12,945 nucleotides of DNA from CAYGJN01 sp964350135. GTDB taxonomy: Bacteria > Bdellovibrionota > Bacteriovoracia > Bacteriovoracales > Bacteriovoracaceae. A program made the translations under genes and the position numbers. The notes under the pieces are model-generated. The model ran no database searches. It was not told where the DNA came from and worked only from the letters and a program-made list of their open reading frames with translations. Shown in pieces: positions 1 through 8,110 of the stretch. The DNA lies in contig CAYGJN010000081.1 in the NCBI GenBank assembly GCA_964350135.1, forward strand, positions 1 through 12,945, in the 5' to 3' direction. Position 1 is the first letter of the stretch. Each line of letters opens with the position of its first letter.

Positions 1-2176
1 CCATACCCTCTTGGTAGGCAGACTTTCCTGCATGAATCGCTTCTTCATTGGATTTTTTAACTTCTGACAAACGCTCATGATCCTTAATAAGAATACAGCC
101 TAATTGCCCTTCATTTTTTTGAATAATTTCACAAAAATTACTCTCATCCAAAGCGACAATATACTCCTGAGAAGAATCAAAATCACCATCCACAAACTCT
201 TCAAGTTGAGCTGAGTCTAGTTCTGTTATTGAAAGATTACTATTTTTCCCAAGATTCACATAGACTCTTTCAGGATTAGATCTCTTACCACCGTTTTTTA
301 TATCTAATGGTGTAGAGGCCTGGATTCGCGTATAGCTTAAGTTACTTACAGGAGCAACAGAGGCGATAGATCGACTTGCAGCTCCTGAGCTATGCTTTAT
401 AGCGACACTCTCCACTGGCTTAGTAATTGAGCGATTAATTGGAGCAGGATTATTTTGAGCAGTATTGGCCCTAACAATAGGAGCTGATGGTTTAACCACT
501 TTAGTTGTTCTGTAATAGTCTTTTATAATAAAAGGAGAAGGCTTTGTAATCGGGGCAGTTGCTTGTATTTCTTTCTCTTCAACAGTTTTATTTACATCTT
601 TTTTGTATACTTCAAGAGATGCTCTTAGGGCTGCGATTTCTTCTTTTAGGCTTTGAGTTTGCTTATCTTCAACTTTCTTAGTCGCTAGATTTTGCTCTTT
701 TACAGCAAGGGTATTATCTACTTTTTCTACAAAATTATTAAAGCTTCCCAGGCTCAGTCCTCCACCTAGCTTAGAGTTCTTAACCATACTCTCTAGGCTT
801 TGAGAGGGGTTCGCTATGTTGATACTTGGTAGAAAGTCATTTGAACGAGCAATCTCTTTTAACTCTGGCATAGAGGCAATTGTTGATATTGACTGTTTAA
901 TCTGTGGACTAAGTTCACTACGAGTGATCATCTTTAATGATGAGTCATTTAAAGACTCCTCTCTCTTTATACCAGTCACAGTAATATCAGATATTTTAAT
1001 TTCAGGCATTTTGCTTAATGAGCTTCCAAGTGATGAAACCAATGATTCACTAAGCTTTAGTTGATCAGCTGAAGGTTTTCTAATGGGAAGAGATGATCTA
1101 CTAACTCCCTTTACATAAATTGGAGCAATATCAATTTTAGGCTTATCTTTTTTCTCTTTTGCTTTAACTATTTCTTTTTCAGAATCTGTTATTACCTGAG
1201 AATCTGTATTAGATGTACTTTTTTCAGTTCGCACAAAAGAGCGAGAAAAATTTGCAACCGGATTATTATAAGTAAATCCTTTCGCAAAACGAGAGATTAG
1301 GCTACAAGACTTCCCAGGCTCTATAAAGAAACTAAGATTTTTTGTCTCTAAGTCACTTAAAGACTTTTGGTCACTCTCATTAGTTACAAATGGACATAAA
1401 TCCTTTGCCTGTTTGTTGGCCTGCTCAATCTCACAATCTTCTTTAAAGATTTCTTCTGTTAGATTTAAATTATTACCCTCATGAAGCTCTAGTGAATCTT
1501 TTATACTTTTATTGCATTGCCAATTTAAAGTGCTTACTAAAGCACTTAGCTCTTGCTGGTAACCTGTATTTGTAATCACACCTAATAGTTTTTTACTAAA
1601 GTCAGGAAACTCTTTTTTTATTTTATTAATCTCAGGTTGGTAAAGAAGTTTATCTCTGTTTTCAAAAAAACTACCAAAATCATTGTTTGAAGTTATATTT
1701 GAACAGTCCGCTGTATTATCATAGTCAAGTCTATCTAAATTTTTACGACAACTTATGCTTTCTTGAGAGTTGAACCTATTAATAATATTTTGATGGCAGC
1801 TTAAATCTTTTTGTATCTCTTCACTTGCAACTAATTTATATAGCTCTTCACTTTCTCTATTAATCTCAAAACAATTAAAGCCTGAAAGTGCCTCTTTTAT
1901 CTTTTTTTGATAATCCCCACTGTCACACTCATCTTGTCTAAGACTCCAAACAACCGCTGCATTAAGTGCAGCCTTAAATTTATCTGCGATTCCTGTAATA
2001 TGTCTTTTTTGAACTAAGGATTGAGCATCAAAGCAACTTCTGAGCTCATTATTATCAAACCGATCCGCAACTTCTTTGAGACCAATCATGGTTTCATGAC
2101 ATGCAATTCTAGTATCCACACCACTACTAAAAGCGCTTAGTGAGATTATAAATATGATGATAGAAACTCTGTTCAT
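1..2176 (-). CDS. Large exported protein of unknown function, Cys-rich N-terminal region and coiled coil (3' end outside window)
   Basis: Reading the minus strand from ATG at 2176 gives an uninterrupted frame of 725 codons to the window edge, so the C-terminus is missing. The start has a Shine-Dalgarno AAGGA (2181-2185) 4 nt upstream. Residues 1 to about 18 look like a Sec signal peptide: Arg3, then an Ile/Phe/Leu core, then small residues; there is no lipobox. The next ~270 residues are helical-looking and hold about 11 cysteines, often in short patterns such as LRSCFD, FNCFEI and ISCRKN, which suggests disulphides in the periplasm or outside. Further on come a Lys/Glu-rich stretch, two imperfect copies of a segment (SSLSKMPEIK and STIASMPELK), a probable coiled coil (around VEDKQTQSLKEEIAALRASL) and a Pro/Ser/Thr-rich stretch. 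I recognise no family. A structural or surface role is inference only. It diverges from pckA. Confidence 0.8.
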   Translation of the reverse strand, partial: MNRVSIIIFIISLSAFSSGVDTRIACHETMIGLKEVADRFDNNELRSCFDAQSLVQKRHITGIADKFKAALNAAVVWSLRQDECDSGDYQKKIKEALSGFNCFEINRESEELYKLVASEEIQKDLSCHQNIINRFNSQESISCRKNLDRLDYDNTADCSNITSNNDFGSFFENRDKLLYQPEINKIKKEFPDFSKKLLGVITNTGYQQELSALVSTLNWQCNKSIKDSLELHEGNNLNLTEEIFKEDCEIEQANKQAKDLCPFVTNESDQKSLSDLETKNLSFFIEPGKSCSLISRFAKGFTYNNPVANFSRSFVRTEKSTSNTDSQVITDSEKEIVKAKEKKDKPKIDIAPIYVKGVSRSSLPIRKPSADQLKLSESLVSSLGSSLSKMPEIKISDITVTGIKREESLNDSSLKMITRSELSPQIKQSISTIASMPELKEIARSNDFLPSINIANPSQSLESMVKNSKLGGGLSLGSFNNFVEKVDNTLAVKEQNLATKKVEDKQTQSLKEEIAALRASLEVYKKDVNKTVEEKEIQATAPITKPSPFIIKDYYRTTKVVKPSAPIVRANTAQNNPAPINRSITKPVESVAIKHSSGAASRSIASVAPVSNLSYTRIQASTPLDIKNGGKRSNPERVYVNLGKNSNLSITELDSAQLEEFVDGDFDSSQEYIVALDESNFCEIIQKNEGQLGCILIKDHERLSEVKKSNEEAIHAGKSAYQEGM

Positions 2177-2219
2177 AAAATCCTTTCAATCTTATCGGGT
2201 CTATTCCTTATATGCTTGA

Positions 2220-2248
2220 GTAATATGAACCAGTATAAATATGATCAA
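2220..2248 (-). promoter_or_regulatory. Candidate sigma70-type promoter for the exported-protein gene
   Basis: On the minus strand TTGATC (2243-2248) and TATTAC (2220-2225) are separated by exactly 17 bp. Each matches 4 of 6 consensus positions. A start near 2213 would leave a leader of about 37 nt to the ATG at 2176. In DNA this AT-rich such matches arise by chance, so support is modest. Confidence 0.35.
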
Positions 2249-2255
2249 GAGAATC

Positions 2256-2284
2256 TTCTCAAAGTTTCTTTTGTACTCTATAAT
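2256..2284 (+). promoter_or_regulatory. Candidate sigma70-type promoter for pckA
   Basis: A perfect -10 hexamer TATAAT (2279-2284) lies 17 bp downstream of TTCTCA (2256-2261), a 4 of 6 match to the -35 consensus. Transcription would start near 2291 and give an untranslated leader of about 118 nt before the pckA ATG at 2410. I see no strong hairpin or known riboswitch in that leader. This and the opposing candidate at 2220-2248 share a 233-bp intergenic region. Confidence 0.45.
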
Positions 2285-2409
2285 AACAGATACTTAGCCA
2301 AGTTTTATTGAAAAAGGCTCTGCCACATAAATAGGCCATTTTCCTTTAATTAAAACTTCGATATTATTGAGTTTTTGAATCAACCTTTTGCTATTTGGAT
2401 GGACTGCTT

Positions 2410-3993
2410 ATGACCCCATTTAATCTTTCAAGTTATGGAATTTCTGTTAAAGATGTCCTGAGAAATGCCTCGATAAAAGAGCTTTATACAAGGGCCCTAG
2501 AGTTTGAAAAAGAAAGTACTGTTAGTGATACAGAAGCTCTTATTGTGAGCTCTGGTGAAAAAACAGGAAGATCTCCTAAAGATAAAAGAATTGTTAAAGA
2601 AGCCTCCTCAGAAGCTGATATTTGGTGGGGAGAGATTAATATACCGCTTAAGACTGAAGCTTTTGAAAATAATAAAAACTTGGCCATAAAAAATCTTAAC
2701 TCATGTGAGAGACTTTATGTCATGGATGGCTTTGCTGGCTGGGATCCCAAATATCAAATCAAAGTAAGAGTCATTACAACACGCCCTTACCACGCTCTTT
2801 TTATGAATAATATGCTTATTCGCCCTTCGGCCCAAGAGCTTTTAGATTTTGGAGAGCCTGATTACGTCATTTATAACTCCGGCGAATTTGATGCTGATAC
2901 TAAGATTGAAGGAATTACATCTAAGACAAGTGTTTCAGTTTCTTTTGATAAGGGTGAGTTTGTTATTCTTGGAACTCAATACGCTGGAGAAATGAAAAAA
3001 GGCGTGTTTACAATAATGAACTATATTATGCCAAAGCAAGATGTACTCTCTATGCATTGTAGTGCCAATGTTGGAAAACAAAATGATCTCACATTATTTT
3101 TTGGTTTAAGTGGAACAGGTAAGACGACTCTAAGTGCCTGCGCTAATAGAAAACTTATTGGAGATGACGAACATTGCTGGACTGATGAAGGTGTTTTTAA
3201 TATTGAAGGTGGCTGTTATGCAAAGGCCATTAATCTAAGTGCGGAAAAAGAACCTGAAATCTATAACGCCATTAAGTTTGGAACCGTTCTTGAAAATGTC
3301 GTTTATGATAAAAATTCTAAAAAAGTTGATTATGATGACGGATCTCTTACTGAAAATACAAGGATTTCCTACCCTATAGAGTATATTCCTAACGCTACTA
3401 TTCCTTGCACAGGACCACTTCCTAAAAATATTGTCTTTCTAACTTGTGATGCTTTTGGGGTAATGCCTCCTGTTAGTAAGCTCTCCCCTGAACAAGCGAT
3501 GTATCACTTTATTAGTGGCTATACAGCAAAGGTTGCAGGAACTGAAATGGGAGTTACTGAACCTGAAGCAACATTCTCTGCATGTTTTGGAGCAGCTTTT
3601 ATGGTGTGGCACCCGAATAAATATGCACAGCTTCTTGCAAAACGTATTCAAAAAACTGGAGCAAAAGTTTGGTTAGTTAATACTGGCTGGTCTGGTGGTG
3701 CATACGGTATTGGAAAACGAATACCTCTTAAATATTCAAGGGCCATTATTGATGCCATTAATAATGGAAGTCTTGATAAAGTAGAAACTCAAACCGATAA
3801 AATTTTTGGTTTTGAAGTTCCTAAAGAAGTCTCAAATGTTCCAAGTGAAATTTTATGGCCGAAAAATACTTGGAGCGACAAAACAGCTTATGATGCCAAG
3901 GCCGGACATCTTGCGAAGCTATTCATCGAAAACTTTAAACAATTTGAATCTGGCGCAGATAGTAATATATTAAGAGCAGGCCCACTTCTTTAA
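2410..3993 (+). CDS. pckA: Phosphoenolpyruvate carboxykinase (ATP)
   Basis: Converts oxaloacetate and ATP to phosphoenolpyruvate, ADP and CO2 in the cytosol, the first committed step of gluconeogenesis. Counted from ATG 2410 (527 residues, near the usual ~530-540), it shows the substrate-site arginine in TGRSPKDK (R54), the YAGEMKKG lysines (K196/K197), His216 in MHCSANVG, the PEPCK P-loop GLSGTGKTT (K238, T239), the metal-binding GDDEHCW (251-257) and ENTRISYPIEY (R318). Bacterial enzymes I recall usually read GDDEHGW; the Cys and the following IEGGCYAK and IKFGTVLENVV resemble the plant/fungal ATP-PEPCKs. I chose ATG 2410 over the in-frame TTG at 2395 because GGATGGA (2397-2403) sits 6 nt before it and the N-terminus then aligns with the family. 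Followed after 61 nt by transketolase. Confidence 0.97.
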   Translation: MTPFNLSSYGISVKDVLRNASIKELYTRALEFEKESTVSDTEALIVSSGEKTGRSPKDKRIVKEASSEADIWWGEINIPLKTEAFENNKNLAIKNLNSCERLYVMDGFAGWDPKYQIKVRVITTRPYHALFMNNMLIRPSAQELLDFGEPDYVIYNSGEFDADTKIEGITSKTSVSVSFDKGEFVILGTQYAGEMKKGVFTIMNYIMPKQDVLSMHCSANVGKQNDLTLFFGLSGTGKTTLSACANRKLIGDDEHCWTDEGVFNIEGGCYAKAINLSAEKEPEIYNAIKFGTVLENVVYDKNSKKVDYDDGSLTENTRISYPIEYIPNATIPCTGPLPKNIVFLTCDAFGVMPPVSKLSPEQAMYHFISGYTAKVAGTEMGVTEPEATFSACFGAAFMVWHPNKYAQLLAKRIQKTGAKVWLVNTGWSGGAYGIGKRIPLKYSRAIIDAINNGSLDKVETQTDKIFGFEVPKEVSNVPSEILWPKNTWSDKTAYDAKAGHLAKLFIENFKQFESGADSNILRAGPLL

Positions 3994-4054
3994 TCCCCTG
4001 GCCAGGACTTAGAGATCTATGGCACAATCTTGCAAACCACAGCAAGGAGTTGCC

Positions 4055-4891
4055 ATGAGTTCCTATGAGTCTTGGGCCAAACGCACCCCAAAAATCCGTG
4101 AAAATATTTTAAAATCAATTCATCAAGCAGGATCAGGCCATCCCGGTGGATCCCTTTCGCTAGTTGAAATCATATATGCTCTCTTTGGTAAAGATGGAGT
4201 AATGAAACACGGACCTGAGCTTGTAGATGGAAACGAACGTGACCGTTTTGTTCTTTGTAAAGGTCATGGAGTTCCTGCTCTTTATTCAATCCTTAGTGAT
4301 GTTGGTTATGATATTTCTGAAAAAGAATTAATGACTTTAAGACATCTTGGCTCAAGAATGCAGGGCCATCCTGATAGAGTGAGGCTACCTATAGTTGAAG
4401 CTTCTACAGGTTCACTTGGTCAAGGGGCAAGTATCGCTCAAGGAATTGCCATGGGCTATAAAATGTCTGGAAATGCCCATCGAGTTTACGGCGTTATTGG
4501 TGATGGAGAAATGCAAGAAGGGCAAATTTGGGAAGTTGCCATGAGTGCGCCTCACCATAAACTTTCAAACTACACTTTGATTCTTGATTATAATAAAGGT
4601 CAAATTGATGGCCCAACTAATGAGGTGCTAGGACTAGAACCTGTTAAAGAAAAATGGCAGGCCTTTGGTTGGCATGTTCATGAAATTGATGGGCATAATT
4701 ATAATGAGTTGGTAACAGCACTTAAAGATACTCATAAAGACAAACCAACATTTATCATCGCTCATACTATTAAAGGTAAGGGAGTTGATTTTATGGAAGG
4801 TAAAATCGATTGGCACGGAGCTGCTCCTAGTGATGAACAATTAGATAATGCTCTTAAGCAAGTTGCAAATAATACAAGCATAGGACTTTAA
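4055..4891 (+). CDS. Transketolase, N-terminal (thiamine diphosphate-binding) subunit
   Basis: First half of a split transketolase: with the next protein it moves two-carbon ketol units between sugar phosphates in the non-oxidative pentose phosphate pathway. The 278-residue product has GSGHPGGS (27-34; His29 active-site region), LCKGHGVPALYS (67-78), and the ThDP/metal motif starting GDGEMQEGQ (149-157) and ending at DYN (Asn180) with the canonical spacing. Length fits split family members (~270-280). An in-frame ATG at 4019 would add 12 residues, but AAGGAG (4044-4049) lies 5 nt before ATG 4055 and 4019 has no comparable site. The gene follows pckA by 61 nt without an obvious terminator, so co-transcription is likely. 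Split transketolase-like pairs can act on other sugars (for example apulose phosphate), so exact substrate is inferred. Confidence 0.93.
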   Translation: MSSYESWAKRTPKIRENILKSIHQAGSGHPGGSLSLVEIIYALFGKDGVMKHGPELVDGNERDRFVLCKGHGVPALYSILSDVGYDISEKELMTLRHLGSRMQGHPDRVRLPIVEASTGSLGQGASIAQGIAMGYKMSGNAHRVYGVIGDGEMQEGQIWEVAMSAPHHKLSNYTLILDYNKGQIDGPTNEVLGLEPVKEKWQAFGWHVHEIDGHNYNELVTALKDTHKDKPTFIIAHTIKGKGVDFMEGKIDWHGAAPSDEQLDNALKQVANNTSIGL

Positions 4892-4893
4892 TC

Positions 4894-5811
4894 ATGAGTA
4901 AAATCGCAACAAGAAAATCTTTCGGTAATGCTCTTTTAGAGCTTGGTAAAAAACATCCAGAAATTGCCTGCTCTGAGGCCGATCTTTCAAAAAGTACTCA
5001 GAGTGGAATTTTTGCAAAGGAATTCCCTGATCGTTTTTTTGAAATGGGCATACAAGAAGCCAATATGATTGGCGCAGCTGCGGGAATTAGCTTTACTGGA
5101 AAAATTCCTTTTATTTGCTCTTTTGGTGCTTTTCTTACTGGTCGCTATGATCAAATAAGAATGAGCGTTGGCTATGCTAACTCATATGTGAAACTCATTG
5201 GAACTCATTGTGGTGTTGGAATTGGTGAGGATGGACATTCTCAAATGGGTCTTGAAGATATAGCTCTAATGAGGGCCATTCCAAATATGGTTGTTCTTCA
5301 ACCAGGAACAGACAAAGAAACAAAAGAAATGATGGAGTGGGCCATAAAGCATAACGGTCCTGTTTATTTTCGCCTAACCCGACAGGGGCTTTATCAATAC
5401 GATATGGATTCATTTCGCCCAGGTATCTACCCCAACCTTATAAATGGTGAGAGGGTGGCTTTTCTAGCCAATGGTGGCCTTCTCGAAGCTGCCTACGAAG
5501 CAGCCAAAGAACTTAAGGCCAAAAGCATAATGGGCCCCAGTGTTTATAATGCGAGCTCAGCAAAACCAATCGATCTGAACTTTATTAAGACACTTTGCGA
5601 AAAATACGACTCAATTTATGTTTTTGAAGACCATACTATTTTAGGTGGAACAGGCACGGCCATAGCAGAACTAGTGGCCCAATACTCCAATCGCCATGTA
5701 AAAGTAATACGTTATGGTGTTAAAGACGTTTTTGGGGAATCAGGAACTCCTGATGATTTATACGAACACCATGGTTTTACCAAGGATGCGATTGTTGCTA
5801 ATTTTATGTAG
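4894..5811 (+). CDS. Transketolase, C-terminal (pyrimidine-binding and C-terminal domain) subunit
   Basis: Second half of the split transketolase, 305 residues. It carries the pyrimidine-binding domain with the cofactor-activating glutamate in MGIQEANM (Glu55), the CSFGAFLTGRYDQIR segment (75-89), the GEDGHSQMGLEDIALMR loop (111-127), and a C-terminal domain (from ~190) with AKPIDL and EDHTILGGTG. It starts 2 nt after the stop of the N-terminal subunit, with AGGA (4882-4885) inside the end of the preceding gene, so translation of the two halves is probably coupled, fitting an equimolar complex whose active site lies at the interface. No frameshift joins them: each half has its own start, stop and ribosome binding site, so this is a genuine two-gene form, not a broken tkt. 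Confidence 0.93.
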   Translation: MSKIATRKSFGNALLELGKKHPEIACSEADLSKSTQSGIFAKEFPDRFFEMGIQEANMIGAAAGISFTGKIPFICSFGAFLTGRYDQIRMSVGYANSYVKLIGTHCGVGIGEDGHSQMGLEDIALMRAIPNMVVLQPGTDKETKEMMEWAIKHNGPVYFRLTRQGLYQYDMDSFRPGIYPNLINGERVAFLANGGLLEAAYEAAKELKAKSIMGPSVYNASSAKPIDLNFIKTLCEKYDSIYVFEDHTILGGTGTAIAELVAQYSNRHVKVIRYGVKDVFGESGTPDDLYEHHGFTKDAIVANFM

Positions 5812-5877
5812 ACGATTGTGAAATTAGGCGTTATAAAATCATGCTAAATAATTGAACTTACAGATAGGATTAAAACT

Positions 5878-6111
5878 ATGTCTAGAACATGTGATTTAAC
5901 TGGAAAGAGAAGACTTGTTGGTAATAAGGTTTCTCACTCAAATATTAAAACTAAAATGACTCAGCAGCCGAATCTTAAGACTAAAAAAGTTTTTGACCCT
6001 GAAACTGGCAAGACTATTAGACTTAGACTTTCAACTAGTGCGATCAGAACTCTAGATAAAGTTGGCTCACTTTCTAAGTTTTTAAGAAAATACGCTCATC
6101 TTTATAGATAA
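5878..6111 (+). CDS. rpmB: 50S ribosomal protein L28
   Basis: The 77-residue basic product matches bacterial L28 along its length: MSRTCDLTGKR at the start, VSHSNIKTK (20-28), a PNL segment, then RLRLSTSAIRTLDKVG, with a Lys/Arg-rich tail. It is a component of the large ribosomal subunit. It has one Cys in the N-terminal segment and no second CxxC pair, so it is a zinc-free form. The ATG at 5878 has AGGA (5866-5869) 8 nt upstream. L28 genes often sit beside rpmG (L33), but here the neighbours are transketolase upstream and a convergent gene downstream. The 66-nt gap after transketolase could hold its own promoter (TATAAA at 5832-5837), but I find no convincing -35. Confidence 0.95.
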   Translation: MSRTCDLTGKRRLVGNKVSHSNIKTKMTQQPNLKTKKVFDPETGKTIRLRLSTSAIRTLDKVGSLSKFLRKYAHLYR

Positions 6112-6112
6112 T

Positions 6113-6130
6113 TAATTATTTTTATAATTA
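6113..6130. terminator. Small AT-only inverted repeat between convergent genes
   Basis: TAATTAT (6113-6119), a TTTT loop, then ATAATTA (6124-6130): a perfect 7-bp stem in the 16-nt gap between the rpmB stop and the stop of the convergent 642-residue gene, whose stop codon is part of it. The position suits a bidirectional transcription end, but a stem with no G or C would be weak. Treat as possible only. Confidence 0.3.
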
Positions 6131-8056
6131 GTATTTGTCTTCGAATTCCGTATTATTGTAAAAACGGTCTACTACTTTTTTGATAAAATAGCGCAGGCTT
6201 GTATCTGAAAGATCCTTCTGTCCCAAGAATTTAATTTTTAAATCTGTTCTAAAGTTTTTAAGGGCCCTATCGTTAACTAAAGTGCTCTTAAGTTTTCCAA
6301 AGTCAGCATCAAAATACTTATTTAAGATAAAATCCAGATAGGCATGAAGAGATTTCTTAAATAGGTAGACTGAATTCGCAAGTTCTTCTTCAAACTTTAC
6401 AAGTACCGATGACTCAATCTCAACAAGCTCATTGCCAGTACGGATAAGATCATCGCGTTTTGATAAAAGCTTTGGACTCTTTGTTAGATCAATTGTTTTT
6501 AAAAACCTTTCCACTTGGGGCTGTCTACTATCTCTTATGCTTAGATAATTAGACACTTTAAAAGTTTGAACATCAGCAAAAATCAAAGGAGAAACCTCTT
6601 CAGTAAGAAGTTTTTTATCTTTTAGATCTAATAAAAATTGCGATAAAGCTTCTCGTCTATTATAGAACTTTCTTTTTAAAGAATACCTTTCTAATAAAGC
6701 AAAGGCAGAAATAATACTTTTTTGATTATGTCTTCTTTTTAGAGAGTGATAATGGGCCTCATTTGCAAAGTCCCGACTATTTTGAATCCAATCATGATAG
6801 AAATCAAGATGCTTAGAAACTGGCAACTCAATATACTCATCAAGAGTTTCAGGAAGATTGACCATCCCTCTTTTTAACTTATCTTTAATAAGCGAATAAG
6901 CTTCCTCTAGCCCTCTTTTTTTTGCCTTAATGACTCTACGATTACCAACTTTTGAACTAGCTAATAGCTGGGTAATAAAACTTTGCGTCTTATTAGGTTT
7001 TAAATCTCTTATTATCTGCCCAAGGAAGTAGTCCGTTTCCTGTATCGCATTTTTTGAGATCTCTTTAATATTACCATCTTGATGATAAACAAACTGATAT
7101 GCATAATCTAGAAAGTTTGCTTTTTCTACATTATTAAATTTCAAGTCATAATAAACAATATCTTTTAAATCAATTTCTCTTTTTTCTTTTTCAAAGTGGA
7201 AACTATCATGAACAAAAAGATGCATTGGGTACACAGCTTTTCCATTAAAGGCCAAATCCTCAACTGCTCCTTTAAATGATAAGATCATTTCATATTTAGG
7301 AAGTGTACAAAGATACTTCTTAGCTGCTTTTTTTGCTATTTCATCTGGACAAAAATTAAGCTTAAAATGAGGTTCGTTATCAACAAGGCCAATTTTAATT
7401 TCTTTAATATCTGATCTTTTAAAGGATCTTTTCTCAAAAGGATATTGATGTTGTGAAAATGTTCTTCTAGAACATTTAATCTCAGCACTCGGGTCAGCAT
7501 AAAAGGCTTTTCTAAAGCTATTATAATGTGCCGGAGAGCTACATTTAAAATCCTTATCTGCAATAAAACTCAAAAAAGAATTTATAAATAAATCTTTTGT
7601 TGAATATTCTGAGCTTAAGGATTGTGGGCGCTTATTAAAAATCCAAGAAATATTTTTCTCCAGATTTTTTTGAAAGCTACTATAGTAATAATGAGCAAGA
7701 GATCTAATCAGATTGTAGTTTAAGCTCTTTAGTACCAACTCTTCTTTGCATGACTCAATATAAGGCAATGCTTTTTTATCTAAGTAGAAGTTTTTATAAT
7801 TACTAGAGTATTTTATAAAATCTATTTGAGAAAACTGCTCACAGCTTTCAATTTTCTCTTTTAACCAAAATCCAGGCTTTACGAGAAGCTCTTCATTGAG
7901 ATCTGTTTTAAAGATAGTTGGTAAAATATAATAAACAGTACTAAGGCTCGAATTAATATGCTTAGAGGCCTTCTCATCAAAACCCACTTGCCCTAGACTT
8001 AGTCCAGCAAAGCAAGAAATATGCACAAATAAAAATGCAGATATAATTAATCTCAT
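6128..8056 (-). CDS. Exported protein of unknown function, 642 residues
   Basis: Complete frame from ATG 8056 to TAA at 6128-6130. Residues 1 to ~22 look like a signal peptide (hydrophobic core then AGLSLG), so the protein is probably periplasmic or secreted; Cys15 lies in HISC, a poor lipobox. The mature part is Lys-rich and largely helical, with scattered cysteines (72, 103, 172, 195, 236, 250) that could form disulphides. SLAHYYYSS (119-127) and VHDSFHFE (282-289) are His-containing, but neither is a HExxH zinc site and I assign no enzyme activity. The start has no clear Shine-Dalgarno, unlike its neighbours. The gene follows the 72-residue gene by 78 nt on the same strand, with a hairpin (8110-8136) between them. 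Family unknown. Confidence 0.82.
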   Translation of the reverse strand: MRLIISAFLFVHISCFAGLSLGQVGFDEKASKHINSSLSTVYYILPTIFKTDLNEELLVKPGFWLKEKIESCEQFSQIDFIKYSSNYKNFYLDKKALPYIESCKEELVLKSLNYNLIRSLAHYYYSSFQKNLEKNISWIFNKRPQSLSSEYSTKDLFINSFLSFIADKDFKCSSPAHYNSFRKAFYADPSAEIKCSRRTFSQHQYPFEKRSFKRSDIKEIKIGLVDNEPHFKLNFCPDEIAKKAAKKYLCTLPKYEMILSFKGAVEDLAFNGKAVYPMHLFVHDSFHFEKEKREIDLKDIVYYDLKFNNVEKANFLDYAYQFVYHQDGNIKEISKNAIQETDYFLGQIIRDLKPNKTQSFITQLLASSKVGNRRVIKAKKRGLEEAYSLIKDKLKRGMVNLPETLDEYIELPVSKHLDFYHDWIQNSRDFANEAHYHSLKRRHNQKSIISAFALLERYSLKRKFYNRREALSQFLLDLKDKKLLTEEVSPLIFADVQTFKVSNYLSIRDSRQPQVERFLKTIDLTKSPKLLSKRDDLIRTGNELVEIESSVLVKFEEELANSVYLFKKSLHAYLDFILNKYFDADFGKLKSTLVNDRALKNFRTDLKIKFLGQKDLSDTSLRYFIKKVVDRFYNNTEFEDKY

Positions 8057-8097
8057 AACAATATTTTAATAACTTACAGAAAGTTTTGGAGCTTTGA

Positions 8098-8110
8098 TGT
8101 AATGATTACA
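8098..8110. promoter_or_regulatory. 13-bp palindrome upstream of the 642-residue gene, possible operator
   Basis: TGTAAT-G-ATTACA is a perfect 6-1-6 inverted repeat about 42 bp upstream of the ATG at 8056. Size and spacing resemble binding sites of dimeric repressors, including Fur-family 6-1-6 or 7-1-7 boxes. A few such palindromes are expected by chance in AT-rich DNA of this length. Confidence 0.2.

Noticed and set aside
816..1064. Plus-strand open frame of 82 codons
   Set aside because: It lies wholly inside the long minus-strand exported-protein frame, has no ribosome binding site, and its product shows no protein-like features.
2395..2409. TTG start for pckA
   Set aside because: The ATG at 2410 has the purine-rich GGATGGA 6 nt upstream and gives the family's usual N-terminus; the TTG lies within that site's edge.
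3997..4006. CCTGGCCAGG palindrome after pckA as a terminator
   Set aside because: It has no loop and no T-tract, so it cannot form an intrinsic terminator; it is also one of many GGCC sites.
4019..4054. Earlier ATG for the transketolase N-terminal subunit
   Set aside because: The extension is not family-like and AAGGAG is ideally spaced for ATG 4055.
5195..5413. Minus-strand open frame of 72 codons inside transketolase
   Set aside because: Shadow of the transketolase C-terminal subunit; no ribosome binding site and no recognisable product.
7690..7705. Zinc-protease motif in the 642-residue protein (SLAHYYYSS)
   Set aside because: The HExxH glutamate and second histidine are absent, so it is not a zincin site.
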